Part shown: in pieces, positions 1-10,101 of the stretch
Numbering within the stretch: position 1 is the first letter of the stretch
Layout of the letters: every line of letters starts with the position of its first letter
Origin: Glebionis coronaria
Taxonomy: Eukaryota > Streptophyta > Magnoliopsida > Asterales > Asteraceae
Assembly (NCBI GenBank): GCA_025667525.1
Contig: CM046878.1
Coordinates: 390,108,974 to 390,172,973, forward strand
Direction of reading: 5' to 3'
Length of the DNA: 64,000 bases
The notes under the pieces: model-generated
The model's database searches: none
What the model saw: only the letters and a program-made list of their open reading frames with translations
What the model was told of the DNA's origin: nothing
Translations under genes and position numbers: made by a program

Positions 1-28
1 TTCCTCGTAGAAATAGAAATCGTCAACA

Positions 29-860
29 GTGAATAGTGGAACCCGAGCTTCCACCTATTGTTGTAGAGATGGCGATAACCGAATAATGGAGGAATTTCTC
101 CGTGCACCCACCGAAGGGTATGGGGAAGCAATCGTTGTGCCGGCTATTTTGGCGGATCATTTTGAGATTAAGACGGGTCTTTTATCGCTCATTCGTGCCG
201 ACCAATTTCGTGGCAATGAGACCGATAACCCGCACTCTCACATTCGAAATTTTCTTCGAATTACCCCGACTCTCAAGTTTAGAGATGTGCCGAATGACGC
301 GATTAAGCTCATTCTTTTTCTGTACTCGCTCGAGGGTAACGCTAAGATTTGGTATGAGAAAGAACCACCGGGTTTGATTTTGACATGGGATGATTTAGTG
401 TCTAAGTTCATGAATTATTTCTTTCCACCATCCAAAACAACACACTTTAAGAACGAAATCACTAGATTTGAACAAAAAGTGCATGAATCGTTTGGGGTTG
501 CTTGGGAAAGGTTTAAAGATTTGTTAAGACAATGTCCACACCACGGTTTCTCGGAATTTCATCAAATCAATACTTTTTATAATGGACTTAATATGATTGA
601 AAAAGATTATTTAAATGCCGCCACGGGTGGTAATCTTTTAAGAAAAACTCCGAGAGGTGCGTGGGGTATAATTGAGAATAAGTCTAGAGTGCAATATTCA
701 CGAAACACACCGGTTGTTTCCAATGTGAATTCATCAAATACCGAGATTGCTAGACTGGACTCTAAGATTGATAGTGGATTCGCGACTTTGTTGAGTGAGA
801 TTAGGAAGAATCCTCATGGATCGATTAATATAGTTGAGAATTTTTATGTATCATGTGGTG
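29..860 (+). pseudogene. gag: Ath-A0 gag, N-terminal capsid part
   Basis: This frame encodes the plant retrotransposon gag domain. Its run EEFLRAPTEGYGEAIVVPAI from the ATG at 86 matches Ath-A3 and Ath-A2 gag elsewhere in the window. Later blocks such as the WDDLVSKFMNYFFPPSKTTH region and CPHHGFSEFHQINTFYNGLN are typical of this family. The usual basic leader before this block lies in another frame upstream of about 80, so the N-terminus is already shifted. The capsid frame loses the gag pattern near 850, exactly at the expected zinc knuckle, where reading continues in the next entry. Gag would form the cytoplasmic virus-like particle. Two frame breaks make this a decayed gene. Confidence 0.8.
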
Positions 861-1512
861 GAGCACTCCTAATTATGCTTGTTCAACCACGGGGTTTGAT
901 CAAGCTAGTGCTTTTGCCGCGACGGGAACTTATGGCTCTAACGGTCAAGTTCCTCGTCAAAATCATGTTGCTCCACCGGTTCAAAATAGGTACAACAATG
1001 GAAACAATGGGAATAATTTTAACCGTGGTAACCAAGGGAATTACAATCAAGGAAATGGCTTTAATGCTAATCAAAACAATCAAGGTTTTCAAAGCAATAA
1101 TCAAAATGATTTGTCAAGCTACATTAAAACGAATGAGGCAAATTTGAAAGCTTTTCAAAACAATATTCAAGGACAAATGGCAACTTTGAAAAATGAGTTT
1201 CAAAATACGCTTAAGGGGAAAAATAACAAGATTGAGCTTAACCAACAAAGAATTGAACAAAGATTAGAGCAAAACCAAAACCGTTTTGAGAAAAGAATAG
1301 AGCAAAGTCAAAATCGTATGCAACAAAGTTTGGAACAAGGTCAAAATAAATTGCTTTCGATGTTTGAGGGATTTATGTCCAAACCATCTTCTTCTTCGGG
1401 TTTCTTACCTAGCAATGCCATTACAAACCCAAGGGGAGAGCTTAAGGCTATAACCACTTATGATGATGATAATTTAGAAAGAGTGCTTGAGCTTTATATT
1501 CCGCCTAAATAG
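853..1512 (+). pseudogene. gag: Ath-A0 gag, C-terminal nucleocapsid-side part (shifted frame)
   Basis: The frame continues gag after the break near 850. It starts in a damaged zinc-knuckle area (WWSTPNYACSTTGFDQ), where the first cysteines of CX2CX3HX4C are lost in the other frame. An Asn/Gln/Gly-rich linker follows, then a strongly charged helical stretch with repeated EQRLEQNQNRFEKRIEQSQ-type units from about residue 110 to 175, probably coiled coil. The end (SSGFLPSNAITNPRGELKAI) matches the gag-protease junction of Ath-B1, Ath-B2 and Ath-A3. A TAG stops the frame at 1510, 34 bases before the protease frame opens. Confidence 0.75.
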
Positions 1513-1545
1513 ACCTTTCTTGATGTCACCAAGGCTACTTTAAAT

Positions 1546-3420
1546 GTGATTAGTACCTCGGATTTCTTTGATTTCTTTCCCGAGAAATATAAAGATCCGG
1601 GTCAATTCTTGATACCTTGTGTTTTTGATGAGCTTGGGGAATACAAAGCTCTAGCCGATCTAGGAGCTAGTATTAACGTAATGACCTTAGCCATTTGGAA
1701 GAATCTTGACTATGAACGACTTAGGCCCACTCGAATGATCATTGAGCTCGCTAATGGTACCACCACCCAACCGGTTGGTATAGCGGAAAATGCCATTGTT
1801 AAAGTGGGGGAGTTCATTTACCTTGCCGATTTTGCAATCATTGAGTATGAGGCAAATCCTCAAGTGCCTATAATTTTAGGACGACCATTTTTGTGCACGG
1901 CTAATGTTATAGTTGATATGAGAGAAGAGGAGATTAAATTGTGTTATGGGGATAAACATATGATTTTCAAACCGGAAAAAATTCCAAGATTGGTTTCTAA
2001 GAAAGTGGAAAGTGTGAAACTTGTTAAACCTATTGAAAGTAACATAAACAAGGAATCTCTCTTGTACAAAGGTGATTTTCCAACTATGGAACCCTCATTT
2101 TGTGAAGAAGAAAAGTTAATTTCAAAGAATGATTCTTGTTTTGTTGAATCGTGTTGTAAAATTATCTCGTCTCCACTCGAGGATGATAGTTCTAAGATTG
2201 AAAAGGAAATTGATGACTACCTTAGTGCACCATTTGATGCTAGTGAGTTTCATAGTGAGAATTTTGATCCCGAGAGAGATATTGCTTTAATTGAAAAATC
2301 ATTGAAAATGGACTCATTTTCAATCTCTTCGAAGGACCAAATTGATAACCCTAAGGCACAATCTTCATTTGTAGAGCCTTTGATTCCTAACTCCACACCT
2401 AGTAAGGTTAGTGACTATTCATTCGATAAGTTCGTCGGTGAACTTGTTGATCCACTTCCACGGGGAAGTGAAGAAGTTATCGATTTCGAAATCGAGCGTG
2501 TTTCTCATGTTTTACCTACCATTCTCGAGGAGTTCTCCGATGAATTTCCTTCTTATGAGAATGATGATCTTGTATCCGAGTGTGACACACTTGATACTTT
2601 GTCAGATATTTCTTGTGATGACAAGATTGATGACACTTTTGTGACCTACTCAAATCCTCTCTTTGAAGCTTCAATGAACAATAATCCATTGTTTCAAGAG
2701 GATTTTGAGAGCATCATACTTCCTACATCTCACAAACCTTGTGATGATGAACTTCTCTTGAAGGAGGTTGATGAGTTTCTTTATATTGACATTCCTTCAG
2801 AATTTGAGGAAGAGTCTAATGACGGTGATGACAATCTTTGGTTTGATCACCCGATTTATGATGATGATAATGTTGACACGGGGGGAGAAATTACCTTTAC
2901 TCCAATTATCCTTCTCAATCGCTTTGATCTTAATGTGCGGGTTTTTCATGCGACTCATTTTGAGTACCATGACCCCTTTGTTCACATTCATAAGAGTGAT
3001 AAGGTCAACAAAGTCATGCAAGTTGATACCAAAATTGTTAAGACTTTTAACCCACCATTACCATGCGCTTTATATGATCATGGATTAGCATGGGGGGACG
3101 ACACCATGTTGTCTATTCCTTTCTCTCCCGAGGACGAGGTATTCGACCCCGAAATCGTTGATTTAAGGAAATCTCGGCCTTTCACCGATGCAATAATTGA
3201 AAGACTTTTCAATCATCTTGGTGCGAGTTTATCTCGGGGAGCATGCTATATTCATTTCGTGATTTGTGACCACCATCTCTTTTTAGAGATTTGTGTTGGA
3301 GTTTTATCCTTTTGTTTGTCATCCGACAACGAGGATGTAATCTTTGACCCCGACATCGTGATTTATGTTGGATTCTATTCCATTATGCCGGTTTTCACCA
3401 TTTTCCCTAAGGACCAATGA
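1546..3420 (+). CDS. Ath-A0 protease joined to an acidic, C-terminally hydrophobic cassette in place of RT-RH-IN
   Basis: This is an intact 624-codon frame. The retropepsin-like aspartic protease occupies about residues 15-145, with active site ALADLGASINVM (Asp38) and flap-side block ILGRPFL near 110. From about residue 165 the protein is rich in Asp, Glu and Ser. It carries two NPLF motifs (370-373 and 380-383), an EVFDPEI motif (531-537) and hydrophobic stretches at about 568-591 and 601-620. In the autonomous relative Ath-A3 the protease is followed by a short linker and RT instead. Ath-B2 carries the same arrangement with the same NPLF pair and FDP motifs. The function of the cassette is unknown. 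An env-like or membrane role is only a possibility. The start shown is the first usable ATG-like codon after the gag stop; the protein may be made as a fusion with gag. Confidence 0.8.
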   Translation: MISTSDFFDFFPEKYKDPGQFLIPCVFDELGEYKALADLGASINVMTLAIWKNLDYERLRPTRMIIELANGTTTQPVGIAENAIVKVGEFIYLADFAIIEYEANPQVPIILGRPFLCTANVIVDMREEEIKLCYGDKHMIFKPEKIPRLVSKKVESVKLVKPIESNINKESLLYKGDFPTMEPSFCEEEKLISKNDSCFVESCCKIISSPLEDDSSKIEKEIDDYLSAPFDASEFHSENFDPERDIALIEKSLKMDSFSISSKDQIDNPKAQSSFVEPLIPNSTPSKVSDYSFDKFVGELVDPLPRGSEEVIDFEIERVSHVLPTILEEFSDEFPSYENDDLVSECDTLDTLSDISCDDKIDDTFVTYSNPLFEASMNNNPLFQEDFESIILPTSHKPCDDELLLKEVDEFLYIDIPSEFEEESNDGDDNLWFDHPIYDDDNVDTGGEITFTPIILLNRFDLNVRVFHATHFEYHDPFVHIHKSDKVNKVMQVDTKIVKTFNPPLPCALYDHGLAWGDDTMLSIPFSPEDEVFDPEIVDLRKSRPFTDAIIERLFNHLGASLSRGACYIHFVICDHHLFLEICVGVLSFCLSSDNEDVIFDPDIVIYVGFYSIMPVFTIFPKDQ

Positions 3421-3430
3421 ATGCGGGGAT

Positions 3431-3450
3431 CGAGTCGAGCTCATGACTCG
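3431..3450 (+). promoter_or_regulatory. Post-stop hairpin (H1) in Ath-A0
   Basis: CGAGTC and GACTCG form a 6-bp inverted repeat around an 8-nt loop. It begins 10 nt after the stop codon of the acidic-cassette ORF. The same hairpin with the same spacing follows the last ORF in Ath-B1, Ath-B2 and Ath-A3. The role is unknown; a cis-acting RNA element is inferred. Confidence 0.6.
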
Positions 3451-3805
3451 GTGAACAAAAACGAGGTGCCTTGTGGGGGAGTCCCATACATTCTATCTTC
3501 TTTCTATTTTCTAAGACTAATAAGGCTTGATCTTTCAAGGTCGTGCTCGTGTTTTGTTGTGTTGTGAATATTAGGTATGACCCCAATCATTGAAGACTCT
3601 CGTGTTTGGTTTTTTCCTGTCCACTTGATCTTCCATTATTTGATTGCCAAAAGGGGCACACTCTCTATCCTTTGATTTTTATCGACTAACATTTTATCTT
3701 GAGGCATAATTAATAAACGGCTTATAGATTTGCGTGCTCTTTCCATGTTAGGATTTGCATTGGACTCTTCGTGTTTTAGCAAGGGGGTGTTACTCTTGAG
3801 CTAAG

Positions 3806-3825
3806 AAACATTAAGGACAATGTTT
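3806..3825 (+). promoter_or_regulatory. Conserved hairpin H2 in Ath-A0
   Basis: AAACATT and AATGTTT flank a short loop, and the outer loop pair seen in other copies is lost here by a G-to-A change. The same 20-mer, AAACATTGAGGACAATGTTT, is found in Ath-B1, Ath-B2 and Ath-A3. Each time it lies next to PPT-like G-rich tracts downstream of the last ORF. Confidence 0.6.
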
Positions 3826-5400
3826 GGTTTTAGCATGGGGGAGTCAATCGATATAATCGCTTGCAATTGCTTTTGTCGTGTCCAAACGTAATCGTTTTTC
3901 TCGTTTTTCATAAAAATTTTAAATTTTAAGTGTTATTTTTAAGTTTTAATAAATAAAATAAGTGCTTTTGACACAAATGTAGGCTTTCTGTTGGTCAAAA
4001 TAAAAATAGTTTTTGACTCGACTCGGTTTTTACCTTAGCTTTTCCTTAACGTGTTTGAAATAAGTTTTGCTAGGCTTTTATATAGGGAACTTTAAAACGC
4101 GAAAGTCTTAACTCATACGGGTTAAGAACAAGAACTTTTCGCAAGTTCCTATAATTGATCCTAGAAAGTCGTTTATCAAGGAAACTTTAAAACGCAAATT
4201 CTAAAACTTGAAAAAGTATAGGAAGATGCAAGGTCCTATAGATGACTTGAAAACCCAAAACTTTGATTTAATAGGCTAAGTATCCATTGATTTCACATTT
4301 TTGAAATTTTTCAATATGGAGAACAAGAGATGATATAGTTTAATCATAAGTTTCTAAGGTTAATTCTTCCTTGTGTAAGTATTTTTGTGTTTGATTTAAT
4401 CTCCTCGTATTTATTTTTCACGCTTGAATAATAATTGCTTAATAAATGAAGTTTTTAGCGGTTTAGGCTTGATATCTTAACTCGTAACTCCTTCTTTTTC
4501 TTCCCTTGTAATTAAAGTGAGAACCAATTAAGGGTGTCAGCGCCATGGACTTTTGATCATGGGATTGCGGAAATTTGGCTTACTATATATATCATAATAA
4601 TAAAGAAGAATAAATAAAAACATTTTCTCTAGGAGCCTTCGGGTGGGAGTCATGTAGCACTAACCGTGTCATTATAGCCTTAGGGTGTATGGCATGGGGA
4701 CGTGTTTAATAAAAATTTCTTCATCATCATGAGCCATAAGGTGGGATGGTGAATGTCAATTCCCTTATTTTTGTCCAAGGAGCCTTCGGGTGTGGATTTT
4801 AAATAAGGAGCACAATTGCATCTTAAAGAGACACAAGGTGATATGATGTAATTGTTGCTAACTCCATTAATAAGGTCATAATTGACTTTGAAGGTTTTTT
4901 TAAGTAGTCCTATTAGCCAAATTTCGGGTCCGGGGATTTATCCCTCAAATCGTGTTAAGTTATCCTTGATGTGGGCTTTCTTTAGTGACAACGGTTTTTG
5001 AAGTCGAGGTTAGGTTTTGAGTGTTGAGTTTACACCGTTCTTGCCTTCATTTTTGGACTAATAAATATCAAATAAAGTCAAATGAGCCTTTGGGTGAATG
5101 ACAAATAAAATCTAGAGATACAATTAGGAATAATAGGAGATTGAGTTTAACACAAATTACTTGTATGAGTTGTTTTAATTTTGGAGCTTATGATTGACAA
5201 TGATCTTGTTTTTACACTTGGCATGGAAAAGTGAAAAGTCGGGGACGATGAATCTATTTGAGTTTTATGATCCTAAAAGTTATTTTTCAAATAATGAAAG
5301 TTATACATTATGTCTTTGCAAAATAAAGTGTCAAAAAGTTGAATAATGGTGTAGTTAGTAGTTTAATTTTATCATTGCGTGAGGACACGACAATTGCTTA

Positions 5401-5413
5401 GCAAGGGGGAGTT
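5401..5413 (+). promoter_or_regulatory. Polypurine tract of Ath-A0
   Basis: The purine run AAGGGGGAG at 5403-5411 directly precedes the 3' LTR start at about 5414. This is the expected position of the plus-strand primer for reverse transcription. Confidence 0.7.
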
Positions 5414-6172
5414 TGAAATGAGTGATCTTACTCATATCATTTGTATCTTAAAACAATAAATAAATGAATAAAATGTACAAAAATAGCCTTGTATACGTTT
5501 GTTTGTTGTTTAATGTGTGTAGGTACCGAAGTTCGCAAAAAACCGGCAAAATCGACACGAGTTTTGAAGAAAAGATCAAGGAAGCCAAATCAAGTCCGTT
5601 TTTAGTGGATTTTAACTTTATGAAGTTAAATGGGCTTGTGGGTCCCACATTTGGGTTAATGGGCCCAAAAGCCCATTTAAGGAACAAAGGTTATAAATTT
5701 TTGGATAACAAGCCCATTACGGCCAAAAGAATAATTAATGGGACATTTTTAATAAATATGGGCTACAAGCCCATATCATCTTCACAATTTTGTGGAACGT
5801 GGGATGTTTATTTAGGCTGTCTAAAACCCATTAGGGTATTAAACAATGGGACGTGCAAGTTACAAGTAATAAACATTACTTTGGGACAAAATCTATCACA
5901 TACACAACCACATGTTTATTAAACCTTTCGATATAACCAAAGCTCATCTCTATCATCCCTCACCCAAATAACCAGACTCACCTTCAAACCCTAAATAACA
6001 TAAATCAATTTTGGGGCTTTTATTTAATTAGAGCGTGTGATTTACACGTTTGCTAAATTAATTCCCATGAAGATCGGATCAAAGAAGATGGAGTAACCAT
6101 AGTGACGTGGCTCCCTTCTTGCTTATGATTGGCTTAAACACCTCACTCCCCATCAATCCACCTATAAAAAGA

Positions 6173-6179
6173 AGACACC
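6173..6179 (+). promoter_or_regulatory. TATA box in Ath-A0 LTR
   Basis: CCTATAAAAAGAAG lies about 760 bases into the LTR and matches the TATA position and context of the related LTRs. Transcription would start about 30 bases downstream. Confidence 0.5.
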
Positions 6180-7645
6180 TCAGCTTACAAGAAGCACAAC
6201 TAGCACACTTGATTGCCACGTTGGCGATCCGTGTGCTAGTTGGCTATTTTCATCCGTAGATCAAAGAAGAAAGAGAAAATGACGAAGATCAATGGTCAAG
6301 ATAGAAGATTCGGCTCAACAAACCTTCACCAACAAGCCTTGGGGTTGGCTATAAAAAACCCCATATTTTATGTAATCTTCATCCCAATTTTTATCTTTAA
6401 TGTTATTATGCTAAAGTAGGTGTAGGATTTAAATTGTAATTTTTCTTTTCTGAATATTGTAATCTGTTTTCGATATTAATAAAAAGTTATTTTGAGATTT
6501 AATTGTTTCAGTCTAATTTCTATTTAAGTTTATTGCAATTAAATCCTTTCGTTGACCTAAGTTTGGATAATATTGAGTATATTTGTTCAAGCTAAATAAT
6601 AGTTTGAGTAAATATATTAAGATTAAATTTGGGGAAAACTTTCTCACTGGAAAGTTTTTATCAAAAACTGGTTCAATTGTTAGAATGGTTTGCCGTGTGA
6701 TTTCTGTCCAAATAATGGTGGTTCGATGTCGTTTGGTGACGAAGAATGGTGTCGATTCGTTCAGTTAAGGAGGCTCAACGCCTTTCCTCTATCTCAAAGG
6801 TTTTCTTCATCAGGTTTGAATCATCTAAGTTTTATGTTATATGTTAGATTGAATCTGTATTTATGATATGATGATAAATGGATTAGGAGTTTAGGATTAT
6901 GTTATAAGTGTTGTTGAGTTTGTTTTGATAAGTTTTATTGTTTGGTTAGATAAGTTGTTTAATCTATAAGTTTGCTGATAATAAAAATATTGAGTTTTAA
7001 ACTGTTTCAAATATGGGGTTTGGATTATACCAAGGATTTGAAGTAAAATAATCTCAAAAAGTTTTTATCTGAATATTCTCCAAGTCAATATAATTTGATG
7101 AAAGTTTGAGGTAAATTGAGTAATATAGTTTATAGATTGATCTGATTTTATTAAAATGTGTTAGTGAAGGTTATCATTCATGTTTAAGTTGGGTTAAATC
7201 TGATTTGTAACAAGCTGTTAAAGATTTTAGTTGAGATAGATTCTTAACGACTATATCAGTTGTATTTCTTGATTTTTGATTGCTGAGTTTGGGTTATGGT
7301 AATGTCTGCTGGATATTTGGTTTAATTTGGTAATTGTGAGTTGCTGAATAGTTAGTTTCTGATTTAATGATACTTGTAGTTTTATCGATTGCTTGGTTCT
7401 TATGTGCCTGATGTTAGCTAATGTTTATGAGTATTGCATCTGCTAAGCTTTGCTGTATTACATGTTTGCTGATAGATGTTGCTTAACTTGCTTATTAGCT
7501 AGCTTATTTGGCTGCTTAATATACTTTGTTGAGTTTCAAAAAGTTATCAGATTCACAGATCTGATAGCTCAAAACTGATTCCTATTAGTTCCAAGTCTAC
7601 ACCACATAAGGTCATACCTGTGACCTTGATTCCATTCTATTTTGT

Positions 7646-7749
7646 CCAAAAGAAAAAAAAATATAAAATCTCCAAAAAATATGTCTCTGACGGGACTCAA
7701 ACCCATGACCTCATGGTTGAACACCCAACGTGTTTACCACTTGCTCTAG
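7646..7749 (-). mobile_element. Short tRNA-derived SINE-like insertion in the Ath-A0 LTR
   Basis: Read on the minus strand, a box-A-like segment (TAGAGCAAGTGGT) is followed about 35 nt later by a good box B (GGTTTGAGTCC). The piece ends in a T-rich tail. It is flanked by identical 8-bp direct repeats TATTTTGT at 7638-7645 and 7750-7757, as expected for target-primed insertion. At about 104 bp it is short for a plant SINE and could be a truncated copy. It could also be a tRNA pseudogene, but the flanking repeats favour a SINE. Confidence 0.65.
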
Positions 7750-8432
7750 TATTTTGTTTTAGTTATAATATCCCTTCAGTTATTAATATAGTGACTTCTA
7801 TTGTTGCTGTCAGATTTAATAGTATTATTAATACTAGTTTTTAGTCTAATTAATTTTAATTAAAAGTTTTATTATATTTACTTTTAGTTTAAAAAAATAA
7901 AAAAATAATAAATAAATAAATAAAAACAAATTAAAAAATGTTTTATTAATTTTTAGAAATTTAATTAATTAGTAAAAAAATTAGTTTTTAAATAATAATT
8001 AGATTTTTATTAATTTAGATTTTAAATAATATGGTTTCATAAATAGATTTTTAAAATAGTGTAAAAGTATTTTAATTAAATAAGTTTTTATTAAATAGAA
8101 GTTTTAAATAGTTTAAATTTTTAAGTAGTGTTAATTTTAAATAATTGTTTTTTTAGATAAAAATAATGGGAAACGATTCATGCACTTAGGTTTAATTTGT
8201 AGGAGTAATTTTAGATTAAAAACCGAAAAACCATTTGAATCAATTGTCCAAATCGAAACAAAACGTCTCAAATTGACTCGATCTTCGTGTACAACGAACT
8301 TGGTTCATCATCGTGTTTAATCATATCCGTCTTTGACTCATTTATGGTTTATTACCTTTTCGTAAGGGTAATTGCCTAAATTTGTCCTATATCGTATATC
8401 ATTAAAATACATACATTCCACGACACATCAGT

Positions 8433-9177
8433 CAATCATGTGAAAAATGCGGGGGATCTCTTTCATACACCGATTGTCCTTCGACTCATGACAATCCGGA
8501 AAATGTGTATGCCGCTAACGGTAACTTTTCTACGGGAGGCTATCAAGCACGCCCTCAAGGTGACCGCAATTTGCTCAGTTATCGTTCAAACAACTTCCTT
8601 TCACCACCTGGTTTTCCTCCTCAAAACCAAAACAACCTCAATCGCAACAATCAAAACCAACCTCGAGCTCCAAATCAATATCAAACCCAAAGAAACCCAT
8701 ATCCACCTCAAGGAAACAACCAAGTTTACAAATAACCCGCTTATCAACCACCTGCTTACCTTGCTCTTCCTCCCACCCAACCAACCGCATTTAATCACGA
8801 GGTTGAAACTTACAGAGGACTAATGATGCACTGGTGTAGAATCTTCAGCGACAAATCATCAACTTGAAAGGAGATATGGAGAAACAAGGGAATGATCTTC
8901 GAGACGATATGTGAAACTATTTGAGCAGTCAAACGAATGACTTAAGGGATATGATGGCTAGTTTCTTCCAAAGTAATCAAGCTTCTGGTTCGGGTTCTCT
9001 TCCTAGTAACACCGTTGCTAATCCAAGAGGAGAGATGAAAGCAATCACTACCCAAAGTGGCAAACGTTTAAAGGAACCCGAGATTCCTACACCTACACCA
9101 GTGATTGTGACAAAGGAAAACGAGTCCCTTCTCCAATTCCTCCACCTTCTACTTCCACCCTTCCACCACCCAAGGAT
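8433..9177 (+). pseudogene. gag: Ath-B1 gag C-terminal part
   Basis: From 8433 the frame reads SCEKCGGSLSYTDCPSTHD. This is the CX2CX3HX4C knuckle of Athila gag, with the histidine replaced by leucine. A linker follows (NGNFSTGGYQARPQGDRN and PPGFPPQ), rich in Asn and Gln. A TAA interrupts at 8733, and the continuation to the protease junction (SGSLPSNTVANPRGEMKAI from about 8980) is in another frame. The upstream half was separated by insertion of Ath-A0 exactly at the knuckle. Confidence 0.75.
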
Positions 9178-10101
9178 GTGAGTGAGAATTCTATTCCAAA
9201 GCCTTCATCTCAACCCAATATACCTTATCCCTCAAGGTTGAGGAAAGAGAAGTTGAAGAACAAGGATGATATTCAGGTTTCTAACTTTCTTAAAATGTTT
9301 AAACAACTGAATTTCAACATCTCCTTTGCTGAGGCTCTTGCTCACATGCTGAAATACGCTAAAATGTTTAAAGATCTTCTAAGTGACAAAGAAAAGCTTC
9401 TTGATATCGCTCATACCCAACTTAATGAGAATTGCTCCGCAGTGCTCTTAAGAAAATTACCCACCAAACTTGGTGATCCGGGTCGTTTTCTCATTCCTTG
9501 CAACTTCCCTGGGGTAGAGAATTGTATGGCCCTAGCCGATCTAGGTGCTAGTATAAACTTAATGCCATTAAGAGTTTGGAAACAATTATCTCTACCCGAG
9601 CTAGTCCCCACACGAATGACCTTGGAATTAGCTAACCGTAAGGTTGCTTATCTGGTGGGGATAGCCGAAGATGTTTTCGTCGGTGTTGACAAATTCACCT
9701 TTCCGGCGGATTTTGTTGTCGTTGACTACGAAATGGACCCCCGTGTTCCATTAATTGTTGGACGTCCATTCTTGAGGACCAGTCACACTCTCATTGATGT
9801 AGCCGTGGGCGAATTAATCATGAGAGTTGGTGACGATAAAATCGTTTTCAACATGGGTAAACTTTCTAAGCAGCCTTCTGAAAACGAGAGCGTTAATTTC
9901 ATTGACGTACTTGATGAGGCTTGTGAAGAGCATTTCAAAGACGCTTGTAAAAGTGGTTCTTCTTCTCTACCCATTGTTGAGACCGTTGCCTCTATTGCTC
10001 CCTCACTGACTCCATTTGGAGAAAGTGATTTCCGTTTGAAAGAATTTGAAGCAACGTTGGGGGATGTGGACTTACAATATGACGATTCTCCCTCCAAATA
10101 G
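9178..10101 (+). CDS. Ath-B1 aspartic protease region
   Basis: The 307-codon frame has a Pro/Ser-rich start (IPYPSRLRKEKLK), a helical block (VSNFLKMFKQLNFNISFAEA) typical of Athila before protease, and the retropepsin active site ALADLGASINLMPL with Asp121. The later block VGRPFLRTSHTLIDVA is the second conserved protease segment. The protease would cut Gag-Pol inside the particle. The frame ends at a TAG (10099-10101), but the same frame continues with DEDIRTIEKLLNEDN into the RT region, so this stop is a nonsense mutation rather than a natural end. Confidence 0.8.
   Translation: MSENSIPKPSSQPNIPYPSRLRKEKLKNKDDIQVSNFLKMFKQLNFNISFAEALAHMLKYAKMFKDLLSDKEKLLDIAHTQLNENCSAVLLRKLPTKLGDPGRFLIPCNFPGVENCMALADLGASINLMPLRVWKQLSLPELVPTRMTLELANRKVAYLVGIAEDVFVGVDKFTFPADFVVVDYEMDPRVPLIVGRPFLRTSHTLIDVAVGELIMRVGDDKIVFNMGKLSKQPSENESVNFIDVLDEACEEHFKDACKSGSSSLPIVETVASIAPSLTPFGESDFRLKEFEATLGDVDLQYDDSPSK

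Larger units (their letters stand above)
3421..5400 (+). other. Ath-A0 3' non-coding region
   Basis: No ORF with family support lies here. The region holds several PPT-like G tracts (near 3471, 3780 and 3833), hairpin H2 at 3806-3825, and a block at about 4045-4230 (TTTTGCTAGGCTTTTATATA and the following 150 bases) that is also present in Ath-B1 (13785-13950) and Ath-B2 (complement of about 23850-24010). It also has repeats of a GAGCCTTCGGGTG-like motif at about 4630, 4780 and 5085. Conservation between elements with different LTRs suggests cis-acting function rather than coding. Confidence 0.65.
1..8430 (+). mobile_element. Ath-A0: RT-less Athila-like Ty3/gypsy element, 5' end outside window
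   Basis: Gag-like, protease and acidic-cassette coding regions run to position 3420. A 2-kb non-coding tail, a polypurine tract and a 3' LTR ending in CA at 8430 follow. No reverse transcriptase, RNase H or integrase motif occurs in any frame, although the protease and the 3' non-coding blocks are present. The element interrupts the gag gene of Ath-B1, whose sequence resumes at 8431 in the zinc-knuckle region. The 5' LTR and primer site lie upstream of the window, so the target duplication cannot be checked. I infer a non-autonomous element that relied on proteins of relatives such as Ath-A3. Confidence 0.85.
5414..8430 (+). repeat. Ath-A0 3' LTR (about 3.0 kb)
   Basis: The LTR starts TGAAATGAGT just after the polypurine tract and ends CACATCA at 8430, where Ath-B1 gag sequence resumes. 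Its first bases form a palindrome (ATGAGT/ACTCAT), as the other Athila LTRs here do. It holds a TATA box near 6173. From about 7850 to 8160 it is extremely A/T rich. A SINE-like insert lies at 7646-7749. No coding capacity is supported. The start is placed by the PPT and TG rule and could be off by a few bases. Confidence 0.7.

Noticed and set aside
5464..5922. A 152-codon plus frame at the start of the Ath-A0 3' LTR.
   Set aside because: It overlaps the terminal palindrome and U3. The corresponding LTR starts of Ath-A1, Ath-A2 and Ath-A3 do not keep this frame.
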